A stretch of 32,854 nt of DNA. It comes from Akkermansia sp. Lineage in GTDB: Bacteria; Verrucomicrobiota; Verrucomicrobiia; Verrucomicrobiales; Akkermansiaceae. The stretch spans positions 1-32,854 of the forward strand of contig JAKSOT010000015.1 of NCBI GenBank assembly GCA_024405455.1, written 5' to 3'. A model generated the notes under the pieces. It did no database searches, was not told where the DNA came from, and saw only the letters and a list, made by a program, of their open reading frames with translations. Of this stretch, positions 15,998-24,035 are shown one piece after another. A program made the translations under genes and the position numbers. The stretch's first letter is position 1. Every line of letters starts with the position of its first letter.

Positions 15998-17491
15998 ATG
16001 GCATACACCGAGACAACCACGCGAAGCTGGGGCAGCCGCCTCGGCGATTCCATCAAGGGGATTATCGTCGGCATCATCCTCTTCTTCGCGTCCTTCCCCC
16101 TGCTCTTCTGGAACGAGGGCAACTCCGTGAAGGTGGCCAAGGCCCTGGAGGAGGGGCGCGGCATCACCGTGGAGGTGCAGGACATCAGCAAGATCGATCC
16201 CGCGAACGAGGGCAAGCTCGTGCACATGTGCGGGGACGCCACCACTCAGGACGTGCTGAAGGACGCCGAATTCGGCATCGAGTACAACGGCATGATGCTG
16301 CGCCGCAAGGTGCAATACTACCAATGGGTGGAGAAATCGCACGAGGAAACCAAGAAGAACTTCGGCGGCAGCGAGACCACCGTCACCACCTACACCTACT
16401 CCAAGGGTTGGCGCAACGAGCCCGTCAACTCATCTGCGTTCAAGGAGCCGGGGCACGACAACACCGTCTCATACGCCGTGAACGACCGCGAGCAATACGC
16501 CACCAACGTGCAGTACGGCGCGTTCAAGTTCACCCAGGGCATGATTGAGAAGCTGAGCAACGAGAAGACCTACTCCCTGGCCGAGTACAAGATACCGGCA
16601 GCCTTGAGGGGCCGCGCCTGCGTGGCGGACAAGTTCGTGTACGTGGGCCGCAAGACCGCGCAATCCGCGCCGGATGCCGTCATCACCACCAAGTCCGCCC
16701 AGCAGACCGCCGCGCTGGATGTGGAGCGCACCAAGCTGGAGATTGAGCAGCTGCGCCTCCAGGTGAAGCAGCAGGAGCTCGTGCAGCAAGACCCCGCCTC
16801 CACCGCGGAGCAGAAGCAGGCCGCGCAACTGGCCGCCGCCCGCGCGGAGATAGAAATCCAGCAGAAGGAACTGCTCATCAAGCAGGCGGAGCTGGATGCC
16901 AAGGGCGCGCCCGCGCAGCCCGTGGCCCAGCAGTCCGCCACCCCGCAGGTGCAGGAGCCCGCCCCGCAGGAGGAACCCTGCTCCGTCTCCCCCACCGACC
17001 CGCAGATTGGTGATGTCCGCATCACCTGGGAGGTCATCAGCCCCAAGGAGGCCGTCAGCATCGTCTATGTGCAGACCGGCGACACCTTCACCCCCTACCA
17101 CGCCAAGAGCGACCGCAGTGTGGCCCTGCTGGGCATGGGCATCCAATCCGCGGAGCAGCTCTACGAGCATGCGGAGGACATGAACACCATCACCACTTGG
17201 GTGCTGCGCTTCGTGGGCTGGTTCCTGATGTTCGGCGGGTTGAGCATGATCTTCAAGCCCCTCTCCGTGCTGGGTGATGTGGTGCCGTTCATCGGCTCGC
17301 TCATCGGCGGGGCGTCCAGCGTGGTGGCGGCCCTGATGGCGCTCATCCTGAGCCTCGTCACCATCGCCATTGCCTGGATATGGTACCGCCCGCTGCTGGG
17401 CATCGGCCTGCTCGCGGCGGCGGTGTTCTGCGTCTACCTGCTGTTCAAGTGCAGGAAAAAGCCGGCGCCGGCGGACGCGGAGAGGGTGTGA
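15998..17491 (+). CDS. TMEM43/LUMA-family membrane protein
   Basis: A 497-residue membrane protein. The N-terminus SWGSRLGDSIKGIIVG leads into the first membrane segment (about 20-38), which ends in the family-typical FPLLFWNEG. After a large soluble region come three or four membrane segments (about 398-481) including PLSVLGDVVPFIGSLIGG (about 422-439), the other hallmark of the TMEM43 (DUF1625) family. Unusually, residues about 229-302 form a Gln/Glu/Lys/Leu-rich coiled coil (VERTKLEIEQLRLQVKQQEL...) plus a Pro/Gln linker inside the soluble domain. In eukaryotes TMEM43 is an inner nuclear membrane/ER protein; the bacterial function is unknown. The leader is A/C-rich (CAAATCAACCAAGCAACCGTC region) without a Shine-Dalgarno sequence. 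A GGATTA tract follows the stop. Confidence 0.85.
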   Translation: MAYTETTTRSWGSRLGDSIKGIIVGIILFFASFPLLFWNEGNSVKVAKALEEGRGITVEVQDISKIDPANEGKLVHMCGDATTQDVLKDAEFGIEYNGMMLRRKVQYYQWVEKSHEETKKNFGGSETTVTTYTYSKGWRNEPVNSSAFKEPGHDNTVSYAVNDREQYATNVQYGAFKFTQGMIEKLSNEKTYSLAEYKIPAALRGRACVADKFVYVGRKTAQSAPDAVITTKSAQQTAALDVERTKLEIEQLRLQVKQQELVQQDPASTAEQKQAAQLAAARAEIEIQQKELLIKQAELDAKGAPAQPVAQQSATPQVQEPAPQEEPCSVSPTDPQIGDVRITWEVISPKEAVSIVYVQTGDTFTPYHAKSDRSVALLGMGIQSAEQLYEHAEDMNTITTWVLRFVGWFLMFGGLSMIFKPLSVLGDVVPFIGSLIGGASSVVAALMALILSLVTIAIAWIWYRPLLGIGLLAAAVFCVYLLFKCRKKPAPADAERV

Positions 17492-17499
17492 CGGAAATT

Positions 17500-17535
17500 G
17501 GATTAGGATTAGGATTAGGATTAAGATTAGGATTT
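17500..17535 (+). repeat. Hexamer tandem repeat (GGATTA)n after the TMEM43-like gene
   Basis: Six units: GGATTA four times (17500-17523), then AGATTA and GGATTT. It starts 8 bases past the stop codon and precedes the hairpin at 17567-17599. Confidence 0.95.
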
Positions 17536-17566
17536 GTGGCAGGCAAGCGCTGATTGCGCCACACAC

Positions 17567-17599
17567 AAGCCCCGCACGGCATTACGCCGTGCGGGGCTT
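17567..17599. terminator. Shared hairpin terminator between convergent genes
   Basis: A perfect 14-bp stem, AAGCCCCGCACGGC (17567-17580) and its complement (17586-17599), with loop ATTAC. It lies between the TMEM43-like gene (+) and the PFOR gene (-). There is no long T tract on either side, so it may work as a bidirectional terminator or mRNA 3' stabiliser. Confidence 0.7.
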
Positions 17600-17636
17600 G
17601 GAATGTTTCCGCGTGCGGAGCACGCGCTCTATTTAC

Positions 17637-17671
17637 AAATCGTCAATCGTAAATTGTCAATTGTAAATCCC
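17637..17671. repeat. Heptamer tandem repeat after the PFOR gene
   Basis: On the plus strand the units AAATCGT, CAATCGT, AAATTGT, CAATTGT and AAATCCC run with exact period 7. The tract ends 2 bases from the stop codon of the minus-strand PFOR gene and lies between that stop and the hairpin at 17567-17599. It shares most of its sequence with the tract at 4037-4068. Confidence 0.9.
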
Positions 17672-17673
17672 GA

Positions 17674-20600
17674 TTACTCCGCTTCCGCGGAGTAATCGAT
17701 GGCGGCGAGGGCCTGGTAGAGGTTCCAGCGGTGCTTGACATCGCCTTCCTCCAGGGCCAGCAGCTTTTCGAAGCGCTCCTTGTTGCCGCGGGCGAGGAGG
17801 CGGAAGCGGTTCTCACCGCCCTTGCCGTCGGCGCCCACCAGGGCTTCACGCACGGACATCTTGGGAGCCTTGCTCTTGATGGTGAGCGGGTTCTTGCCCT
17901 GCTTGACGTTGTCCGGGTTGAAGTTGTAAAGCAGCACGCGGCCGCAGTCCACGGCGGCCTTCTGGCGGTCGAGACCGTCGGCCATGTTGATGCCGTGGTT
18001 GATGCAGTGGCTGTAGGCGATGATGAGTGCGGGTCCGTCGTACTCCTCAGCCTCCACGAGGGTCTTGAGGGTGTGCTCGTCGTTGGCGCCGAGGGCGACC
18101 GCGGCGACGTAGATGTTGCCGTAGGTCATGGCCATGTAGCCGATGTCCTTCTTCACCTGGTCCTTGCCGCTAGTGGCGAACTTGGCCACAGCGGCGCGCG
18201 GGGTGGACTTGGAGCACTGGCCGCCGGTGTTGGAGTACACCTCGGTGTCCAGCACCATGACCTTGATGTTGCGGCCGGAAGCCAGCACGTGGTCCAGGCC
18301 GCCGTAGCCGATGTCGTACGCCCAGCCGTCGCCGCCGAGGATCCAGACGGACTTGCGGACGAGGTAGTTGGCGTGAGCCTTGAGGGCGGCCAGCTCGGGC
18401 TTGTCGCCGCAGGCGGCCTTGATGGCGGCCACGGTCTCGCGTGCGCGCTGCACGTCCGCCTCGGTCTTCTGGGGGTTGTCCTTGATGGCCTGCACCAGCT
18501 CGGTGCCGACGACATCGGCGGCGGCGTCCAGCAGCTCCAGTGCGAACTGCTGCTTCTTGTCGAGTGAGACGCGGAAGCCGAGGCCGAATTCGGCGTTGTC
18601 CTCAAAGAGGCTGTTGCTCCAGGCGGGTCCGAGGCCGTCCTTGCCGTGTGACCACGGTGTGGTGGGCAGGTTGCCGCCGTAGATGGAGGAGCAGCCGGTG
18701 GCGTTGGAAACCACGAGGCGGTTGCCGAAGAGCTGGGTGAGCGCCTTGATGTAGGGCGTCTCGCCGCATCCGGCGCAGGCGCCGGAGAACTCGAAGAGCG
18801 GGCGCAGGAACTGCGCGTCGCGCACCGTGGAGCCGTTGAGCTTCGTGCGGTCCGGGTCCGGCAGCTTGTCGAAGAACTCCCAGTTCTCCGCCTGCGGCTT
18901 GAGGGCCTGGGCGGCGGGCGTCATGATCAGGCTGCCCGTGGGGCACACGCGGGAGCAGAGCGTGCAGCCCGTGCAGTCCGATGCGGACACCTGGATGATG
19001 AACTTCCTGCCCTGCCATTCCTTGTGCATCTTGGAGGCGTCCGCGCACTTGAGCGTGGCGGGAGCGCCTGCGAGGTCGGCGGGGTCGGCCATCTGGGCGC
19101 GCAGGGCGGCGTGCGGGCACACGGTGGTGCACTTGCCGCACTGGATGCAGGCCTTGGAGGTTTCGGTCTTCTCCGGCTCCCACACGGGAATCATGAGGGC
19201 GAGGTTGCGCTTCTCGTACTGCGTGGTGCCGCTGGGGAAGGTGCCGTCGGCGGGCATCTCGGAGACCTTGACGTCGTTGCCGTTGCCGGCGATGATCTTG
19301 CCGAGGACGTCCTTGACGAACGCGGGGGCGTCGCCATGCACGCAGGGGGGAATCTCATGCCCGGTGATTTCCGTGCCGAGGGTGACCTTGTGGAGGTTGT
19401 CCAGGGAGGCGTCCACGGCGGCGATGTTCTTGGCGACGACTTCCTCGCCCTTCTTGCCGTAGGTCTTCTTAATCGCCTCCTTGATGTAGCCGATGGCCTC
19501 GTCCGCGGGAATCACGCCGGAGAGCTTGAAGAAGCAGGTCTGCATGATCATGTTGATGCGGCCGCCCATGCCGGTGGCCTTGGCCACCTTGAAGGCGTCG
19601 ATGCAGTACATGGTGATGTGCTTGTCGATGATCTGCCTCTGCATGCGGGCGGGGAGGGAATCCCACACCTTGTCCGGGGCCACGGCGGTGTTCATGAGGA
19701 AGGTGGCGCCGTCTGCGGCGTTCTTCAGGAAGTCCAGGATGTTCAGCAGGCTGGGCTGGTGCAGCGCGATGAAGTTGGCACTGTGGATGAAGTACGTGCT
19801 GTGGATGGGCTTGGGACCGAAGCGCAGGTGCGAGATGGTGGACGAGCCGGACTTCTTGGAGTCGTACTCGAAGTAGCCCTGCACGTACAGGTCCGTGTGC
19901 TTGCCGATGATCTTGATGGCGTCCTTGTTGGCGCCCACCGTGCCGTCCGAGCCCAGGCCGTAGAACAGGCAGCGCGTCACCTCCGGGGACTCCGTGGAGT
20001 ATTCCGGGTCGTAGGCGATGCTCTTGCCGGTCACGTCGTCCTCGATGCCGACGGCGAACCCGGTCATGGGCTGCGGCTTGGCGAGCTCGTCGTACACGCC
20101 CTTGACCATGGCGGGGGTGAAATCCTTTGAGCCGAGGCCGTAGCGGCCGCCCACGACGACGGGCATCTCGAAGGGCAGCGTGCCCGCGGCCTTGGCGGCG
20201 TAGAGCGCCTGGGTGACGTCCTGCATGAGCGGCTCGCCCTGGCTGCCGGGTTCCTTGGTGCGGTCCAGCACGGCGATCTTCTTCACGGTCTTGGGCAGGG
20301 CAGCAATCACGTCCTCCGCGGGGAACGGGCGGTACAGGCGCACCTTGAGCACGCCCACGTCACCGCCCATGGCCTGCACGGTCTCCAGGCAGGCCTCCGC
20401 GCCGGAGCCCATGATGACGATGACGCGGGTGGCCTCCGGGCTGCCGATGTACTCCACCACGTCATAGTGGCGGCCGGTGAGCTCGCCGAACTGCTTCATG
20501 CAGTCCTTGACGATGGAGGGAACGGCGTTGTAGTACTTGTTGACGGTCTCGCGGCCCTGGAAGTAGACATCCGGGTTCTGGGCGGTGCCGCGCACGAAGG

Positions 20601-21237
20601 GAGCGTCCGGGGTGAGCCCGCGGGCGTGGAACTCGTCCACGCACTTCTGGTCGATCATGGCACGCAGGGTGTCGTCCGTGATGTCGGCAATCTTGCCGAC
20701 CTCGTGTGAGGTGCGGAAGCCGTCGAAGAAGTTGATGAAGGGCACGCGGCTCTTGAGGGTGGCGGCGTGGGCGATGGCGGCCATGTCCGGCGCCTCCTGC
20801 GTGCTGGCGCCGCAGAGCATGGCGAACCCGGTGGCGCGACAGGCCATCACGTCGCTGTGGTCGCCGAAGATGGACAGGCCCTGCGCCGCGAGCGCGCGGG
20901 CGGCGATGTGGAACACGCAGGGCGTGAGCTCGCCCGCAATCTTGAACATGTTCGGAATCATCAGCAGCAGGCCCTGGGACGCCGTGAACGTGGTGGCCAG
21001 GGAGCCGGTCTGCAGCGCGCCGTGCACCGCGCCCGCGGCGCCGGCCTCGCTCTCCATCTCCACGATGGAGGGAACGGTGCCCCACAGGTTCTTGCGGTCC
21101 ACGGAGGTCCAGGTTTCCGCCGCCTCGCCCATGGGGGAGGAAGGCGTGATGGGATAGATGGCCGCCACTTCCGAGCAGCGGTACGCAACGGAGGCCACGG
21201 CCTCGTTGGCGTCGATGGTACTGTATGTCGTGTTCAT
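17674..21237 (-). CDS. nifJ: Pyruvate:ferredoxin (flavodoxin) oxidoreductase, single-chain
   Basis: A 1187-residue enzyme that converts pyruvate and CoA to acetyl-CoA and CO2 while reducing ferredoxin or flavodoxin, the anaerobic route out of glycolysis. The domain order is that of the single-chain enzyme. The N-terminal domain has YPITPSSPMGE at about residues 28-38. A 2[4Fe-4S] ferredoxin domain contains CIQCGKCTTVCP (about 691-702) and CTGCTLCSRVCP (about 747-758). The C-terminal TPP domain has CAGCGETPY (about 815-823) and GDGWAYDIGYGGLDH near residue 960. Length is normal. The leader of about 53 bases lacks a Shine-Dalgarno sequence. It is monocistronic, with its own promoter and a hairpin downstream. 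Confidence 0.98.
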   Translation of the reverse strand: MNTTYSTIDANEAVASVAYRCSEVAAIYPITPSSPMGEAAETWTSVDRKNLWGTVPSIVEMESEAGAAGAVHGALQTGSLATTFTASQGLLLMIPNMFKIAGELTPCVFHIAARALAAQGLSIFGDHSDVMACRATGFAMLCGASTQEAPDMAAIAHAATLKSRVPFINFFDGFRTSHEVGKIADITDDTLRAMIDQKCVDEFHARGLTPDAPFVRGTAQNPDVYFQGRETVNKYYNAVPSIVKDCMKQFGELTGRHYDVVEYIGSPEATRVIVIMGSGAEACLETVQAMGGDVGVLKVRLYRPFPAEDVIAALPKTVKKIAVLDRTKEPGSQGEPLMQDVTQALYAAKAAGTLPFEMPVVVGGRYGLGSKDFTPAMVKGVYDELAKPQPMTGFAVGIEDDVTGKSIAYDPEYSTESPEVTRCLFYGLGSDGTVGANKDAIKIIGKHTDLYVQGYFEYDSKKSGSSTISHLRFGPKPIHSTYFIHSANFIALHQPSLLNILDFLKNAADGATFLMNTAVAPDKVWDSLPARMQRQIIDKHITMYCIDAFKVAKATGMGGRINMIMQTCFFKLSGVIPADEAIGYIKEAIKKTYGKKGEEVVAKNIAAVDASLDNLHKVTLGTEITGHEIPPCVHGDAPAFVKDVLGKIIAGNGNDVKVSEMPADGTFPSGTTQYEKRNLALMIPVWEPEKTETSKACIQCGKCTTVCPHAALRAQMADPADLAGAPATLKCADASKMHKEWQGRKFIIQVSASDCTGCTLCSRVCPTGSLIMTPAAQALKPQAENWEFFDKLPDPDRTKLNGSTVRDAQFLRPLFEFSGACAGCGETPYIKALTQLFGNRLVVSNATGCSSIYGGNLPTTPWSHGKDGLGPAWSNSLFEDNAEFGLGFRVSLDKKQQFALELLDAAADVVGTELVQAIKDNPQKTEADVQRARETVAAIKAACGDKPELAALKAHANYLVRKSVWILGGDGWAYDIGYGGLDHVLASGRNIKVMVLDTEVYSNTGGQCSKSTPRAAVAKFATSGKDQVKKDIGYMAMTYGNIYVAAVALGANDEHTLKTLVEAEEYDGPALIIAYSHCINHGINMADGLDRQKAAVDCGRVLLYNFNPDNVKQGKNPLTIKSKAPKMSVREALVGADGKGGENRFRLLARGNKERFEKLLALEEGDVKHRWNLYQALAAIDYSAEAE

Positions 21238-21296
21238 GATAGATGATGACTTTGGTAAAACTAAGCGTTCGCGCGCCCCGCGCGCAACGCGTGCGC

Positions 21297-21325
21297 ATTG
21301 TATGCCCGCGCGCGGAAATTTTCAA
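21297..21325 (-). promoter_or_regulatory. Promoter of the PFOR gene
   Basis: On the minus strand, -35 TTGAAA (21325-21320), a 17-base spacer and -10 TACAAT (21302-21297). Confidence 0.65.
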
Positions 21326-21347
21326 TCAAAAAAACCGCCGCGGACAT

Positions 21348-21380
21348 AAAAAACCCGCCAGGCGGAATGCCCGGCGGGTT
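21348..21380 (-). terminator. Terminator of the MFS sugar porter gene
   Basis: A hairpin with arms AACCCGCC (21352-21359) and GGCGGGTT (21373-21380), followed on the minus strand by TTTTTT (21353-21348). It lies just past the TAGTACY tract. Confidence 0.85.
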
Positions 21381-21383
21381 AAA

Positions 21384-21409
21384 TAGTACCTAGTACTTAG
21401 TACCTAGTA
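21384..21409. repeat. Heptamer tandem repeat (TAGTACY) after the MFS gene
   Basis: TAGTACC, TAGTACT, TAGTACC and a partial TAGTA, exact period 7. It ends 2 bases from the stop codon of the minus-strand MFS gene and lies between the stop and the terminator. Unit sequence differs from the other tracts, but period and position are the same. Confidence 0.95.
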
Positions 21410-21411
21410 AA

Positions 21412-23394
21412 TCATTCGGGCATTTTGCCTGTGGTGAAGTACTGCTCGATTTCCTCCAGTGTGCGGCCCTTGGTCTCCGGCATGAAGAAGGCGGCGGTGA
21501 TGAAGTAGATCACCGTGAAGCCCGCCAGGGTGAAGAACACGCTGGAGTAGCCGTACGCGCCCACCCACGGCAGGAAGGTGCCCGCAATGGTGGTGGAGAC
21601 GAGCTGGTTGATGAGCAGGGCGATGGCCATGCCGTTGGCGCGGATGCGGGTGGGCATCAGCTCGGAGAGCGCCAGCCACACGCACACGCCCGGGCCCGCC
21701 GCGTAGAACGCGATGAACACGATGAAGAACCCGGTCACCAGCCAGCCCACCATCTGCGTGGGCTTCATGCCGATTTCCGCGCGCTTCACCTCCAGCTTCT
21801 GCACCTCGGCCACACCCTCGTTCATGGCGAAGGCGGGGGCGATGATGGCGCGGTCGCCGTTGCTTTCCAGCTGCTGGATGGTCTTGATGGTGTCGGCCTT
21901 CAGGGCCTCGTCCTTCCACTGCACCTGAAGCTCGCCCATGCGGATCTTGTCGGAGAGGGTCTCGGCCTTGGCCTCGGCCACGGTTTCGGCCTGCTCGGCC
22001 TTCATGCTCTCCTCATACCCCTTGCGGGCGGCCTCCACGTCCACGTCGCCCATGGCGGCGTCCTCGTAGTCCAGCGCGGAAGCGTCCTTCACCTGCGCCA
22101 CGGCGGCGGCGCGGTCAAAGTGCTCGTTGACGATCTGGTTGGTGTCCTTGCCCTGCTGGTAGGTGACGATGAGCTGCATGCCGGGGACGACCTCCGCATT
22201 GGCGGAGCGCACGGCATCGGCCACGGAGACCTTGAGGTAGGCACCGTCCTTCACCTGCTGCTGCACGTACTCGGTCACGTCCGTGCGGTCGCTTTCAAGC
22301 GTGAGGAACATGGCACCCACGCCGGCCAGGCCCACGATGATGCCCAGCGTGCCCATCTTGAGCAGGAAGGTGCGGCCCTTCAAGTCCACCAGGGACACGG
22401 CCACGATGGTCATGAGCATGTTGACCACCTTGATGGCAAGGTCTGCGATGTTGGCGGTTTCGCCCTCAAGGCCGGCCTGCTGGAAGATCTTGACGGAGTA
22501 GTTGAGGACGGAGTTGATGCCGGTGGCCTGGGTGCAGGCGAGCACCACGACGGCCAGGATGAAGGGGATGACGTACTTGCGCTGGAAGAGGGTATCGCCC
22601 TTGGCGGCCTCCTTCATCTGCGCCTTCTGCTCCTCCTCGGCCTTATCGGCGGCCTTCATCTCCGCCAGGATTTCCTTGGCGGCCTCGTCGCCGTTGTTGG
22701 CGGCGAGCGAGATGAGAGCCTCGTCCTCACGCCCGCGGCGGTACAGCCAGCGCGGGGATTCCTTCAGCTTGAACGCGCCGAAGAACAAAATCAGGCCCGG
22801 CAGCGCGGAGCACCAGAAAATCGTCTTCCAGGCAATCGCCTTGTCCGCCAGGGAGACCGTCACGTCCGTGGCGGCGCCCACCCACGCCGTGGTGGCAATG
22901 CCCACCACTGCAGCGAACACCAGGCCCACCGTCAGCAGGAACTGGAACATGCCCGTGCCCTTGCCGCGGGACTGCGCATCCAGGCATTCCGCCAGGTACA
23001 TGGGCACCACCACGCCGACCAGGCCGGCGGAAGCGCCCTGCAGGATACGGCCGACCATGAGCATCCAGTAGACGTTGTTGGAGAAGCAGATGACCGGGAT
23101 GCTCAGGGTGAAGAGCAAGGCGGAAAGGATGATTACCTTGCGGCGGCCCAGCCACTCCGCCAGCATGCCGGCGAAGAGCGAGGATATCACCGAGCCGAAC
23201 AGCACGGCGGCCACCACGCTGGAAAGCTGGCCCAGCGTGTACGTGGAGGTCTTTTCAATGTACGGCAGCGCGGCGGCAATCACGCCTACGTCGATTCCGT
23301 ACAGGAGGCCGCCCAGTCCCGCCATAAACATCAGGTACCAGGCATAACGTTTCACAGAGGCGGGGAGAGCCGCCTTGGCAGAGTCTGTACTCAT
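21412..23394 (-). CDS. MFS sugar porter with ~180-residue extracytoplasmic insert
   Basis: A 660-residue inner-membrane transporter of the sugar porter family (XylE/GLUT-like), probably a proton/sugar symporter. Family signatures are present: GGLLYGIDVGVIAAALPYI (about 28-46), the ADRLGRR-like AEWLGRRK (79-86), GRILQGASAGLVGVVVPMYLAE (115-136), KESPRWL (211-217), the QATGINSVLNYS helix (289-300) and PETKGRTLEEIE near the C-terminus. Between membrane segments 9 and 10 it carries a hydrophilic, Ala/Glu/Lys-rich block at about 368-546, where other family members have a short periplasmic loop. The start at 23394 (MSTDSAK) is preferred to upstream codons because a TATAAT promoter ends 9 bases before it. 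It is divergent from the Sel1 gene. The sugar cannot be assigned. Confidence 0.9.
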   Translation of the reverse strand: MSTDSAKAALPASVKRYAWYLMFMAGLGGLLYGIDVGVIAAALPYIEKTSTYTLGQLSSVVAAVLFGSVISSLFAGMLAEWLGRRKVIILSALLFTLSIPVICFSNNVYWMLMVGRILQGASAGLVGVVVPMYLAECLDAQSRGKGTGMFQFLLTVGLVFAAVVGIATTAWVGAATDVTVSLADKAIAWKTIFWCSALPGLILFFGAFKLKESPRWLYRRGREDEALISLAANNGDEAAKEILAEMKAADKAEEEQKAQMKEAAKGDTLFQRKYVIPFILAVVVLACTQATGINSVLNYSVKIFQQAGLEGETANIADLAIKVVNMLMTIVAVSLVDLKGRTFLLKMGTLGIIVGLAGVGAMFLTLESDRTDVTEYVQQQVKDGAYLKVSVADAVRSANAEVVPGMQLIVTYQQGKDTNQIVNEHFDRAAAVAQVKDASALDYEDAAMGDVDVEAARKGYEESMKAEQAETVAEAKAETLSDKIRMGELQVQWKDEALKADTIKTIQQLESNGDRAIIAPAFAMNEGVAEVQKLEVKRAEIGMKPTQMVGWLVTGFFIVFIAFYAAGPGVCVWLALSELMPTRIRANGMAIALLINQLVSTTIAGTFLPWVGAYGYSSVFFTLAGFTVIYFITAAFFMPETKGRTLEEIEQYFTTGKMPE

Positions 23395-23403
23395 AACGCG
23401 GTC

Positions 23404-23432
23404 ATTATATCCATTTCCCCTCCACGGTGCAA
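23404..23432 (-). promoter_or_regulatory. Promoter of the MFS sugar porter gene
   Basis: On the minus strand, -35 TTGCAC (23432-23427), a 17-base spacer and a perfect -10 TATAAT (23409-23404). The box ends 9 bases before the ATG at 23394, so the mRNA should be near-leaderless. Confidence 0.75.
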
Positions 23433-23468
23433 CCATAAATTCACTGCCCTGCCTGTTATCAAATGCGT

Positions 23469-23498
23469 TTGACAGCGCGGGCGGGGGTGTGGTAGAGT
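23469..23498 (+). promoter_or_regulatory. Promoter of the Sel1-repeat gene
   Basis: -35 TTGACA (23469-23474), an 18-base spacer and -10 TAGAGT (23493-23498). It ends 8 bases before the ATG at 23507. The purine run GGGAGGG just before the ATG would be almost outside such a transcript and too close to act as a normal Shine-Dalgarno site. Confidence 0.5.
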
Positions 23499-23506
23499 GG
23501 GAGGGT

Positions 23507-24013
23507 ATGACCAAGCGTTTGTATTCTGTAGCGTTGGCGTGCTGCCTGGGGCTCGCGGTCCCGGTGCTGGCACAGGAGGAGACGGAGGATTTGCCGCCGG
23601 AGGTGCGTATCACCGTGCGCACGGCCAAGGAGGGTCAGGCGGAATCCCAGTACAACCTGGGCGTGATGTACTCCCAGGGCAAGTTCATGGAGCAGAACGA
23701 CCGCAAGGCCGTGTACTGGTGGCGCAAGGCCGCCGTGCAGGGCCACGCCATGGCGCAGAACAACCTGGCCATCATGTACATGCAGGGCAAGGGCGGGCTG
23801 GACCGCAGCGACGAGGAGGCCGCCAAGCTCTTCCGCCAGTCCGCGGAACAGGGCTACAAGGAGGCGCAGCACAACCTAGCGGTCATGCTGGTGAAGGGCC
23901 AGGGCGTGGAGAAGAACCAGCAGGAGGCCGTGGAATGGTTCCGCAAGGCCGCCGCGCAGGGACACCCCGGCGCCAAGGACGCCCTCAAGCAGCTCGGCGA
24001 GAAAGCAGAATAA
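23507..24013 (+). CDS. Exported Sel1-repeat protein
   Basis: A 168-residue protein with a signal peptide (about 1-22, MTKRLYSVALACCLGLAVPVLAQ; cleavage near residue 22). It carries three Sel1-type TPR repeats, each with the pattern A-x-x-x-L-G-x-M-Y ... A-x-x-W-x-x-K-A-A-x-Q-G: about residues 45-82, 83-120 and 121-157. Sel1 repeats bind proteins, so a periplasmic scaffold or regulator role is likely. The iron-type alcohol dehydrogenase gene starts 22 bases after its stop and is probably cotranscribed, though no functional link is evident. Confidence 0.88.
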   Translation: MTKRLYSVALACCLGLAVPVLAQEETEDLPPEVRITVRTAKEGQAESQYNLGVMYSQGKFMEQNDRKAVYWWRKAAVQGHAMAQNNLAIMYMQGKGGLDRSDEEAAKLFRQSAEQGYKEAQHNLAVMLVKGQGVEKNQQEAVEWFRKAAAQGHPGAKDALKQLGEKAE

Positions 24014-24035
24014 CCCTTAACCCCCATTCCATACC

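Noticed and set aside
17500..17535. (GGATTA)n considered as a telomere-like repeat
   Set aside because: Only six units, internal between two genes, and one of several differing short tandem tracts in the window.
17500..17671. Repeats considered as a CRISPR array
   Set aside because: Units of 6-7 bases run directly head to tail with no spacers, and no cas genes are present.
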